A stretch of DNA of 64,000 nt from contig OZ244128.1 in the NCBI GenBank assembly GCA_965215995.1, forward strand, positions 5,332,001 through 5,396,000, read 5' to 3'. Shown here in pieces: positions 33,543 to 41,157 of the stretch (positions within the stretch are counted from its first letter, which is position 1; every line of letters begins with the position of its first letter). This DNA comes from SZUA-309 sp965215995. GTDB taxonomy: Bacteria > Pseudomonadota > Gammaproteobacteria > Pseudomonadales > Azotimanducaceae. A program made the position numbers and the translations under genes. Under the pieces are notes generated by a model. The model ran no database searches. It was not told where the DNA came from and was given only the letters and a program-made list of their open reading frames with translations.

Positions 33543-34457
33543 TCAGTTGAACTGCGTTGCCGGTGCGAGGATCGGCATCTCTTCGCTGTACTCGTCCCTG
33601 CCCACGTTGACGACCTCGAAGGCATCCTGACAGCGCAACAACGCTCGTGCCAGCTTGTTGTTCAAGGCGTGACCTGATTTGTAGCCATGGAACCGTCCGA
33701 CCAGTGGCCGGCCGAGCAGGTAAAGATCACCTATCACGTCCAGGAGCTTGTGCTTGACGAACTCATCCTGGTAACGCAAGCCGTCCTCATTGAGGATCTC
33801 GTACTCGTCAATGCCCACCGCGTTCTCGAGGCTCGAACCCAGGCAACGCTGGATCCCTTGAGCCTGTTCCAGCTCCTCCACCAGACCGAATGAACGGGCC
33901 CGACAGACCTCTTCCACATAAGAAGTCTCGGAGAAATTCAGCTTCGCCTGCTTCGGATAGCGGTTGTAGACCGGATGATCGGCGACGAAGGTGTAGTCCA
34001 CTTCGAAGCCGTTGAACGGCTCGAGGGTCGCTTGCGCGTCACCCTGGGTCACAGTGATCGGCCGGGTGATGCGAATAAACTCCTTGGCCGCTTTCTGCTC
34101 AACGATGCCAACGGAGTTGATCAGGTAGACGAAAGGAGCCGCGCTGCCGTCCATGATCGGGACTTCGTCGTTGCTCAACTCAACGACCAGATTGTCGATG
34201 GAAAGACCCCAGAGAGCCGACATCAGATGTTCAACCGTGGCCACCTGCACACCGTTCTCTGCGATGCTCGTAGCCAGGGTGGTGTCGCTCACATTGCTGG
34301 CACGAGCTCGAACGGCTGCGTTGCCATGGTCAGAGCGGATGAAGACGATTCCCGTATTCTCCCCGGCAGGGCGTAAAGTCATACGGACTTTCTGACCCGA
34401 GTGCACACCAATACCGATGGCGTGAACCGGGCGCTTTATCGTTCTCTGTCTCAGCAT
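33543..34457 (-). CDS. lpxC: UDP-3-O-acyl-N-acetylglucosamine deacetylase
   Basis: The 304-residue protein performs the committed step of lipid A synthesis, removing the acetyl group from UDP-3-O-acyl-GlcNAc. The zinc ligands are visible: His77 (TVEHLMSALWG) and the HKLLDVIGDLYLLG segment around residue 236, with family His and Asp. Length and start match E. coli LpxC. Unlike in many relatives, no ftsZ or division gene lies upstream, so here lpxC has been separated from the dcw cluster. Confidence 0.95.
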   Translation of the reverse strand: MLRQRTIKRPVHAIGIGVHSGQKVRMTLRPAGENTGIVFIRSDHGNAAVRARASNVSDTTLATSIAENGVQVATVEHLMSALWGLSIDNLVVELSNDEVPIMDGSAAPFVYLINSVGIVEQKAAKEFIRITRPITVTQGDAQATLEPFNGFEVDYTFVADHPVYNRYPKQAKLNFSETSYVEEVCRARSFGLVEELEQAQGIQRCLGSSLENAVGIDEYEILNEDGLRYQDEFVKHKLLDVIGDLYLLGRPLVGRFHGYKSGHALNNKLARALLRCQDAFEVVNVGRDEYSEEMPILAPATQFN

Positions 34458-34890
34458 CTTCGTCAGGACCTCTGGGGTTTTTTACCGTTCGGCGGCTTCA
34501 GCCGTCCGGTTCAACCAGCCCTGAATCCAATTAGATTCAGCAAAATCAGCCGGTTGGCGAGCAACTATACAGAAACACTCAACTAAAATGAAGGAAAAAT
34601 GGAGGGAAATCTGGAGCAGTATGGATCGTTCGTGACGAAGTCTCCATTTTCTAAAATATTATTGTTTTTCAACAGGTTATGTTCATGTTTCTAAGGTTAC
34701 CGGGTCTCAGGCGTCCTGGGCGACCGAGACTGGCGTGTCCGAGTGTCCCGCAAGGACCGAGCCCTGGCCCGTTTGGCATGAACGCACTTCGTGAAGCCGT
34801 CGCCGATGCGTAAAATGCGCCCCATTCTCGAGCCCTGGTGTGCAGCCTGAACATGATCGAGCGGATGAACCGCTAAGTTGAGCCGATAAC
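34458..34890. promoter_or_regulatory. Intergenic region with lpxC leader hairpins
   Basis: These 433 bp separate divergent lpxC and dusA, and no gene is supported. On the lpxC leader side there is a CGGC-TTCA-GCCG hairpin (34493-34504) and a CTGAATC/GATTCAG hairpin (34521-34540). The 34640-34690 part is AT-rich and probably holds promoters. The leader could control lpxC translation, but nothing decides it. Confidence 0.35.
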
Positions 34891-35862
34891 TTGAGCCTGC
34901 AAGCAGACATATCCGTCGCCCCGATGATGGCCTGGACCGACCGGCATTGCCGCTATCTGCTCAGGCAGACCAGCCGTCGGACGCGGCTGTTCACCGAGAT
35001 GATCACCACGGGTGCGCTTCTGCACGGCCCGAAGGATCGACTGCTGCGCCATCATGAGGACGAGCACCCGGTTGCCATACAGCTCGGCGGCAGTGAGCCG
35101 GGCGCCATGGCCGAGTGTGCAAGAATGGCCACCGAACACGGCTACGATGAGGTCAATATCAACGTAGGCTGCCCTTCTCCCCGGGTCCAACGCGGGGCCT
35201 TCGGTGCTTGCCTGATGAAAGAGCCCATGCTCGTAGCCGATCTGATCAGCGCGATGTCGAAGGCCACATCCCTCCCTGTGACCGTGAAATGCCGTCTGGG
35301 CGTGGACGACGTGGATGATCAGGCTTCATTGGAAGCGTTCGTCGCGGCGGTGGTGGACGCTGGCTGCCAGACGCTCTACCTGCACGCGCGAAAGGCGATT
35401 CTGAGCGGGCTGTCTCCCGCCCAGAACCGGCAGATCCCACCGTTGCAGTACGATCGGGTTTATCGGATCAAAGCGAGATTTCCCGAGCTCAGGGTGATTC
35501 TGAATGGCGGTATCACCGATCTCGTGACGGCAGGCGAGCAACTGGACCACGTGGACGGCGTGATGATCGGCAGGCAGGCCTACCAGCAGCCGCTGTTTGT
35601 CAACGACCTGGCGGTCGCCCACCTCGGTGAAGCGCCGGTCAGCGCCGTCGCGGTCATGCAGAGTTATATCGAGTACATGCGGGTGGAACTCGATCAAGGC
35701 ACTCGTCTGCATGACATGACCCGCCACTGTCTCGGCCTCTTCTCCGGTGTGCCGGGGGCCCGCCACTTTCGGCGCCTGCTGTCCGACCACAACCGGCTTG
35801 CCGCGAACGATCTGTCTTTGCTGGACGAAGCCCTGGCACAAGTCATGGCGAGGGCAGCCTGA
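34891..35862 (+). CDS. dusA: tRNA-dihydrouridine(20/20a) synthase
   Basis: The 323-residue flavoprotein reduces U20/U20a of tRNAs. The catalytic Cys94 sits in NVGCPSPRVQRGAFGACLM, and LHARKAILSGLSPAQNRQIP is the DusA-specific segment. FMN contacts such as GGITD and GVMIGRQAYQQP are present. Translation seems to start at TTG 34891, since the first Asp-Ile-Ser-Val-Ala-Pro-Met-Met block follows directly; no strong ribosome site is seen. The stop overlaps the TerB gene start by one base. Confidence 0.95.
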   Translation: MSLQADISVAPMMAWTDRHCRYLLRQTSRRTRLFTEMITTGALLHGPKDRLLRHHEDEHPVAIQLGGSEPGAMAECARMATEHGYDEVNINVGCPSPRVQRGAFGACLMKEPMLVADLISAMSKATSLPVTVKCRLGVDDVDDQASLEAFVAAVVDAGCQTLYLHARKAILSGLSPAQNRQIPPLQYDRVYRIKARFPELRVILNGGITDLVTAGEQLDHVDGVMIGRQAYQQPLFVNDLAVAHLGEAPVSAVAVMQSYIEYMRVELDQGTRLHDMTRHCLGLFSGVPGARHFRRLLSDHNRLAANDLSLLDEALAQVMARAA

Positions 35863-36314
35863 TGATCTCGAAACTGCTGGACAGATTGCGCGGTCGGAGC
35901 AACGAATCAGACAGCTCCGATGATCATCTCATCGCCCTGTCAGCGGCCACCCTGCTGCTTGAGGTTGCCTGGGCCGATCACGACATCGCTGAATCGGAGA
36001 TCGACGCGATCCGCTCAGCGCTCACGGAGCAGTTCGGCCTCCAGGACAAAGAGGCCGATGAGGTCATCTCGGAGTCCCGCGAGCATCACGAGCAAAGCGT
36101 GGGGATGCAGGATTTCACCCGAACGCTGGTCGAAGCCTTCGATGAGCAGCAACGATTCGATCTGTTGACGCACCTGTGGCGCCTCGCCTACTCCGACATG
36201 ACGATCGATAGATTCGAGGAGCACACGATTCGCAGGATTTCTGAGCTTCTCTACGTCAGCCACGCCCGATTCATCGAAGCCAAGCGACGGGCCCGGGACG
36301 AAAGGGAACGCTGA
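35862..36314 (+). CDS. TerB-like family protein
   Basis: This 150-residue helical protein has the TerB pattern: LIALSAATLLLEVAWADHDIAESEIDAI near the start and an acidic EADEVISES. TerB-type domains are acidic metal-binding helical bundles tied to tellurite resistance and membrane stress. The gene is coupled to dusA by TGATG. Its exact role is not known. Confidence 0.85.
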   Translation: MISKLLDRLRGRSNESDSSDDHLIALSAATLLLEVAWADHDIAESEIDAIRSALTEQFGLQDKEADEVISESREHHEQSVGMQDFTRTLVEAFDEQQRFDLLTHLWRLAYSDMTIDRFEEHTIRRISELLYVSHARFIEAKRRARDERER

Positions 36315-36321
36315 TCGAAGA

Positions 36322-36834
36322 CTAGAACGCAGCGCGACGCGGTGGCGGAACCTGCTCGGCTTCGAGCGCCGCAACAAGATCGTGAAAGGCATCCCTGTTG
36401 GCATCGTTCATGGACATCAGGATGCGATGCGCATCGAGCACCCGCTGCCGGACATCTTCCTCGCTGGCCTTGATCTCCGGCAGCACCGCCAGCTGCTCGC
36501 GGTGCTCCAGAGGTTGTTCAACCAGGTCGAATACCTCGTCAAATCCCATGGAGAGCAGGATGCGGGTGATGTCGCGACGGGTGCTGATCAGCGTGGGCCG
36601 CAACGAGAATCGCTTGTCGGCCTGAATGGAGAGCTTGGCGAGCAGACCCAGAGACGTGGAGTCTATGTTTTCAGTAACAGAGAGATCCACAATCACCGAG
36701 CGGAACTCCGGATCGTTGAACATCTTCTCCAGGTACTCGTCTACCGTGGTGCACAGGGTCAGGCGCACGTCCCCTTCGAAGACGATGACGTAGACACCGT
36801 CGTGGGAGGCAACCAGTATTCTTCCAGGCATCAA
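36322..36834 (-). CDS. STAS-domain anti-sigma-factor antagonist
   Basis: The 170-residue protein has an N-terminal STAS domain with the phosphorylatable serine segment VTENIDSTSLGLLAKLS (Ser near 60), followed by a helical extension of about 60 residues. STAS proteins switch partners according to serine phosphorylation. The phosphatase that would reset it is the immediate upstream gene (1-bp gap). No partner kinase or sigma factor is nearby. Confidence 0.85.
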   Translation of the reverse strand: MMPGRILVASHDGVYVIVFEGDVRLTLCTTVDEYLEKMFNDPEFRSVIVDLSVTENIDSTSLGLLAKLSIQADKRFSLRPTLISTRRDITRILLSMGFDEVFDLVEQPLEHREQLAVLPEIKASEEDVRQRVLDAHRILMSMNDANRDAFHDLVAALEAEQVPPPRRAAF

Positions 36835-36835
36835 T

Positions 36836-37936
36836 TCAGTTCTCCCGCACCAGGGTCAGGCAGGTCATATCGTCCCGGGAGGCACCCGTAGTCAGAGACA
36901 GATTTTCCCAGATCTCCTCCATGCCTTCTGCGGTGGCGGCGGCAAGGAGCCGAGCTTCTTTCGCATCCAGGTCCATATCTTCCATGGCATCCAGCACCCC
37001 GTCAGAGAACAGCACCAGCTTATCCCCCGGACCGAATTCAAGGCTGGTCGCCTCGTAGCTTACCTCCTCGAAAAGTCCTACAGGCCTCCCCCGCTGCTCC
37101 ACGAACCGAGCCTCTCCCTGGCGAACGAGGATGGCCGGTGGGAAGTGGCCGCCATTCACCAGGCGCAAGGTATCTGTCTCCAGATCACCGACACCCAGCA
37201 TCATGGCCACGTGCTTATCGATCTTCTGATCCAGCAGCTCCCGGTTGATCCAGGCAAGGATCTCACCGGGCTCGGCGATCATGCTTGGCCGGTACTCACG
37301 GCGCAGTCGGCGGGAAAAGTTTTTCAGAAGCACGGTCACGAATGCAGAGGAAGCGCCATGACCGGATACGTCGGCAACGTACAGGGCAAAGTACCGGTCC
37401 GTGATGCGGAAGTAATCGACAAAGTCGCCGGAGAGGATGAGGGAGGGGATAATTCGATGCTGGAGGCGGTAGCGGTCAATACCCATCGGGTTGGGCGGCA
37501 GCATGCCCATCTGGATGTAGCGGCCGGCCCTCTGATCCCGCTGCAGCTCCTCCACATGCTCGTGCAGGCGTGCTTCAGCCTGAGCCGCCCCTTGCCGCGA
37601 TTGATCGAGAATGTCTTCGATCCGGGCCTTTGCGAACTCGTCCGCCACAGGCAGCTGCCAGACATCTGCCAATCCTCCACGCAGCGCATCCAGGAGCGAA
37701 TCCCGATCCAGCACCTCGGCAGTTGCCAGCACGACGGGCAGGCGACGGTTGGCACGGGCGAGGCTTTGCGCCCAATCCATACGTGAGCAGATCATCAGCT
37801 CAGGCAAGGCGTGATCGCAGAGTTCCTGCGCGATCGTTGCGTTTACAGCGGGCAATGAATCCAGATTGAGGTGAGCCAACTGCTGGCAAAGCGTGTCAGA
37901 CGCCTTCTCATCCGGATCTACAACGACGAGGCCCAT
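36836..37936 (-). CDS. SpoIIE/PP2C phosphatase with degenerate receiver domain
   Basis: The 366-residue protein starts with a response-regulator receiver fold (residues 1-115), followed by a coiled coil and a PP2C/SpoIIE phosphatase. The phosphatase has ILSGDFVDYFRITDRYFALYVADVSGHG near 168-197 and PGDKLVLFSDGVLDAME near 305-322. The receiver's normal phospho-Asp position reads PELMICSRM: the aligned residue is Ser, so classical phosphorylation is doubtful. It should dephosphorylate the neighbouring STAS protein. Confidence 0.9.
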   Translation of the reverse strand: MGLVVVDPDEKASDTLCQQLAHLNLDSLPAVNATIAQELCDHALPELMICSRMDWAQSLARANRRLPVVLATAEVLDRDSLLDALRGGLADVWQLPVADEFAKARIEDILDQSRQGAAQAEARLHEHVEELQRDQRAGRYIQMGMLPPNPMGIDRYRLQHRIIPSLILSGDFVDYFRITDRYFALYVADVSGHGASSAFVTVLLKNFSRRLRREYRPSMIAEPGEILAWINRELLDQKIDKHVAMMLGVGDLETDTLRLVNGGHFPPAILVRQGEARFVEQRGRPVGLFEEVSYEATSLEFGPGDKLVLFSDGVLDAMEDMDLDAKEARLLAAATAEGMEEIWENLSLTTGASRDDMTCLTLVREN

Positions 37937-38028
37937 TCGATATTACACATCCGCCACATCGATGGGACGCGCACCCTACTCCGTTCCATTTTCAATATCA
38001 ACTTCACCCGGAAGCCTTTGTTACTACC

Positions 38029-38853
38029 CTAAAAATCTTCAAAGTCATCGAAATCCATAAAGGGATCGTCCTCGAACTGGCCATCCCTGATGAGGAAGTC
38101 TCGACGCTGCAAAAACGCATCACGCACGAAAAGATACTCATCCCCGGAGATCAGGACCTCTGCCGTTAGCAGCCGCTTGCGTAAATCAAGGAAGTAAAGC
38201 CCGTAAGTCACGTTCCTGACCCGCACGTTCTGTATGTAGCGGATGGGATTAGTCAGGGCATCCACGAACATGCCGCCTGCATGGGTCACCGTGGACGGTC
38301 CCCGTATCGGGATCATGAAGTACGGGCCCTGTGGTACCCCCCAGACTGCCAGCGTCTGGCCGAAGTCCTCTTCGTGCTGGGGCAGTCCGGTCTTGGTCGC
38401 CACGTCGAACACGCCGAGAATGCCGAAGGTCGAATTGACCGCAAAACGACCCACGTCGTTGATCATCTGCTTCGGTTTACCTTGCAGCAGCTGGTTGAGC
38501 GCGGTGCCAGGCACCTGCAGATTGTCGAAGAAGTTGGAAACCCCCTCCTCTGCCAGATCCGGCATGATTGCCCGATAGCCCCTGGCGATCGGGCGCAGGA
38601 TCATCCGATCCAGCCCATCGTTGAAACTCCATAGTGATCGGTTCATCCCGATCCAGGGGTCAGGATCCACCTCGGGACGTTCGAGCACGCTGGCAGCGTC
38701 GGGAAGCGCGGACAGATCCTGAGCAGCCTCGGCCCGGACCTCTGCACCCGCAGCCAGCAACACAAGCACGACCAGGCCACGCCAGTCACGAAACCCGGCG
38801 CAGAAATCACGCGATCTGATCATCGTTTCGCTGGTCAGCTGCAGTGCTTGCAT
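38029..38853 (-). CDS. mlaA: MlaA/VacJ-family protein without lipobox cysteine
   Basis: The 274-residue protein carries the MlaA core: NRSLWSFNDGLDRMILRPIARGYRAIMP, then SNFFDNLQVPGTALNQLLQGKP, and FGQTLAVWGVPQGPYFMIPIRGPSTV. MlaA removes phospholipids from the outer leaflet. The signal ends VLLAAGAEVRA and lacks the usual lipobox Cys, so the protein is probably not lipidated. It is coupled (TGATG) to the DUF2063 gene and shares its operon, an unusual place for mlaA. A downstream ATG at 38823 is possible. Confidence 0.85.
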   Translation of the reverse strand: MQALQLTSETMIRSRDFCAGFRDWRGLVVLVLLAAGAEVRAEAAQDLSALPDAASVLERPEVDPDPWIGMNRSLWSFNDGLDRMILRPIARGYRAIMPDLAEEGVSNFFDNLQVPGTALNQLLQGKPKQMINDVGRFAVNSTFGILGVFDVATKTGLPQHEEDFGQTLAVWGVPQGPYFMIPIRGPSTVTHAGGMFVDALTNPIRYIQNVRVRNVTYGLYFLDLRKRLLTAEVLISGDEYLFVRDAFLQRRDFLIRDGQFEDDPFMDFDDFEDF

Positions 38854-39674
38854 CACTCTGTTTGTGGGCTTTCTTCCGAATCGTCTGAATCGTCTGACAT
38901 GGGATCTGTTGCCACTCCCAGGACGATTTCAGCGTCGCGCAGCCGGATAAGCGTTGCAATACCCTGATCGTAAACAACCTTTGAGCTCACCTCTGGCAAC
39001 TCGGCGGCAATCTGACTCAGCGCATCAGCAGTCGCCGCACCCTCTTCCAGCAGGCGGATCAGCCTGAGGGTGACCGCATTCACTTCCATGAACGCCACGG
39101 TGTCATCCCGACGTCGGTAGACAATCAGATGAGTCGGCTTCTCCGGCAGAGCCGCAGGTACCCGGCCCGGTCCTATCTGATGCACGGGCCAACGATAGGC
39201 AAGCCCCCAGATCAACGGCGACAGCAGTATCCGGCCCGTCAGCAGATCCGCCTTGGGGTCGTAACCGGTCTCGGGGATCTCGAGCTCACTGACCCCAAGG
39301 GCGAGCTCCACCCACTCATAGTGAGCAAGTTCGAGGAGAAAATCCGGTAGTGGATCCACCTCGTTCGGACGCTCGGAGAGAAAAGCCAGGAACTCCTGGC
39401 TGATCTCCAGGAAGTACGGGGACTCACTCGGATGCCGGTGCACGAATTCCCGGGCCAACGCGTGCCAGCGTTCTTCGCCCAGCACCTTTTTAACGATCGG
39501 AAATCCGGACGCGAGAAACCCTTCGATGTTGTTGTAGAACAGCTCCAGGTAGATCTTCATCCGCCGTGCTTCCACATCCGTGGGCCGGGGGTTCACATCG
39601 GGATTTCGGATGTGGGCTGCGAACTCGAGCTGGGTTGCCCTGAAGCGGGGCAGGTTGCTACCTGAGCGCGTCAT
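38853..39674 (-). CDS. hvfC: DUF2063 partner of MNIO enzyme (HvfC-like)
   Basis: From ATG 39674 the product is 273 residues. Its helical N-terminal domain (RFRATQLEFAAHIRNPD..., then a repeated helix pair to residue 110) matches DUF2063. A C-terminal winged-helix-like region holds the recognition part that binds the precursor peptide. MNIO enzymes need this partner. It overlaps the MNIO gene by 17 nt and is coupled to mlaA. The last residues are an acidic Asp/Ser/Glu tail. Confidence 0.8.
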   Translation of the reverse strand: MTRSGSNLPRFRATQLEFAAHIRNPDVNPRPTDVEARRMKIYLELFYNNIEGFLASGFPIVKKVLGEERWHALAREFVHRHPSESPYFLEISQEFLAFLSERPNEVDPLPDFLLELAHYEWVELALGVSELEIPETGYDPKADLLTGRILLSPLIWGLAYRWPVHQIGPGRVPAALPEKPTHLIVYRRRDDTVAFMEVNAVTLRLIRLLEEGAATADALSQIAAELPEVSSKVVYDQGIATLIRLRDAEIVLGVATDPMSDDSDDSEESPQTE

Positions 39675-40497
39675 CACCGGGCACCCGCTGCAGCTCGCGA
39701 ATTCTGCCCACCTCTTCAAGCAGCTGTGGCAACGGTGGCAGGTTGAAATCCCGCTCCAGAAGCGTGGGGGCGACGCCCCAGCGCTCGTAAGCAGCCTGCA
39801 GCAGCGCCCAGACAGGTTCGATCACTTTCGACCCGTGAGTGTCCACACGCAGGTCTTCTGCTTCCACGTAGTGACCGGCGATGTGCAGATATGCAATTCG
39901 ATCCCCATCGATCTCATTGAGAAACTGGTAGGGATCGTACGCAAAGTTGATTCCGTTCACGTATATGTTGTTTACGTCCAGCAGAAGCTCGCAGTCTGCT
40001 TCGGTGAGCACGCCATTGATGAACTCGAGCTCGGACAACTCCTGTCCAGGTGCTGCGTAGTAGGAGACGTGTTCCAGCACCAGACGTCGCTCGAGGAAGT
40101 CCTGTACCTCTCGCACACGATCCGCCACGTAGCGGATGGCTTCCTCGGTGAAGGGAATCGGCATGAGGTCGTACAGGTGACCCTTGTCATCGCTGCAATA
40201 ACTCAGGTGCTCCGAATAGCAGCGGATATCGTAGTCATCCAGAAACGTTTTCAGATCGGTAAGAAAACGCCGATCGAGAGGTGCCGGGCTGCCAATGGAC
40301 AGTGAGAGACCATGACATACGAGCGGAAAGCGCTCCGCCAATGCCCGGAACTGACGGCCAAAGCGCCCACCGACGCCAATCCAGTTCTCAGGTGCGAGCT
40401 CGAGGAAATCGATGTTCTCGGTGGTGGCCTCGAGCAACTCGGGCATGAGCGCGCGACGGAGACCGAGGCCGGCACCGCTGAAGGACTGTGGAATCAC
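39658..40497 (-). CDS. hvfB: MNIO (DUF692) iron-dependent peptide-modifying oxidase, HvfB-like
   Basis: The 279-residue TIM-barrel protein shows the DUF692 metal-site motifs: HGLSLSIG, SEHLSY, LEHVSYYA, LLLDVNNIYVN, LHIAGH, DTHG and LERDFN. These bind two or three irons. The family oxidises Cys residues in precursor peptides into heterocyclic or thioamide groups that bind copper. Its precursor lies 78 bp upstream and the DUF2063 partner overlaps its end, giving the full three-part system. Confidence 0.9.
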   Translation of the reverse strand: MIPQSFSGAGLGLRRALMPELLEATTENIDFLELAPENWIGVGGRFGRQFRALAERFPLVCHGLSLSIGSPAPLDRRFLTDLKTFLDDYDIRCYSEHLSYCSDDKGHLYDLMPIPFTEEAIRYVADRVREVQDFLERRLVLEHVSYYAAPGQELSELEFINGVLTEADCELLLDVNNIYVNGINFAYDPYQFLNEIDGDRIAYLHIAGHYVEAEDLRVDTHGSKVIEPVWALLQAAYERWGVAPTLLERDFNLPPLPQLLEEVGRIRELQRVPGDDALR

Positions 40498-40574
40498 GTT
40501 TAGGCGTCTGACGTGACGAAGGGAGCGAACCGTTGCAAGTTCATCCCGAGCAACGGCCCGCTGGAAGCGTCAGT

Positions 40575-40979
40575 TCAGGCTGCGCCTCCGCACTTGCCCT
40601 CGCCGCACTTACCTTCGCCCTCGTCCTTGGCTTCGCCGCATTTGCCTTCACCGCACTTGCCTTCGCCCTCGTCCTTGGACTCACCGCATTTGCCTTCGCC
40701 GCACTTGCCTTCGCCCTCGTCCTTGGACTCACCGCACTTGCCTTCGCCGCACTTGCCTTCGCCCTCGTCCTTGGACTCGCCGCACTTGCCCTCTCCGCAC
40801 TTGCCTTCGCCGCACTTGCCTTCGGCCTCCGCCTGGGCGAGCTGGTCATAGCCTTCCTCGAGCGCATCTGCCGCAAAGGGGCTTTCCGCGTTGGCAACAC
40901 CCGCTGTGGTCAGGGATGCGACAAACGCAGTGCCGACGGCGGCGGTGATGGGCTTCATCTTCTCGTTCAGAATGGTCAT
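40575..40979 (-). CDS. hvfA: EGKCG-repeat precursor peptide of the MNIO system (HvfA-like)
   Basis: From ATG 40979 (GAGGAG upstream) the product is 134 residues. A signal peptide ends GVANA. A short linker leads to a repeat region with eleven EGKCG motifs, mostly as pairs separated by ESKDEG or EAKDEG (16-residue unit). EGKCG is the known MNIO target motif in HvfA, where modified cysteines bind copper. The usual number in described members is lower, as far as I recall, so this copy appears expanded. It leads the operon. Confidence 0.9.
   Translation of the reverse strand: MTILNEKMKPITAAVGTAFVASLTTAGVANAESPFAADALEEGYDQLAQAEAEGKCGEGKCGEGKCGESKDEGEGKCGEGKCGESKDEGEGKCGEGKCGESKDEGEGKCGEGKCGEAKDEGEGKCGEGKCGGAA
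40585..40823 (-). repeat. 48-bp coding minisatellite (EGKCG repeats)
   Basis: The DNA encoding the EGKCG pairs repeats every 48 bp, about five units, with near-identical codons. It is a likely site of slippage-driven length change. It is not a CRISPR array: it is coding, purine-skewed and lacks unique spacers. Confidence 0.8.
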
Positions 40980-41157
40980 TGCTTGGAAATCTCCTCTCGT
41001 TTCCCCACACAGCCCCGTCCCGGGCCGCACTGGCTTAAAGTTCGAGCCACCTGACTTCGATCTGTTCTGACGAATCAGGCGCTCCAGGGTATGACCCCCT
41101 TCCGGCTGATAGGTTCACGAGGATTCGCTCCTGCCCCCAAATTGCCGTCCACGGAGC

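Noticed and set aside
40585..40823. CRISPR-like array
   Set aside because: The repeats are in-frame coding units with no unique spacers.
40513..41054. Low-complexity rightward frames over the precursor gene
   Set aside because: The Ser/Pro/His and Ala/Leu repeats are the antisense of the EGKCG minisatellite.
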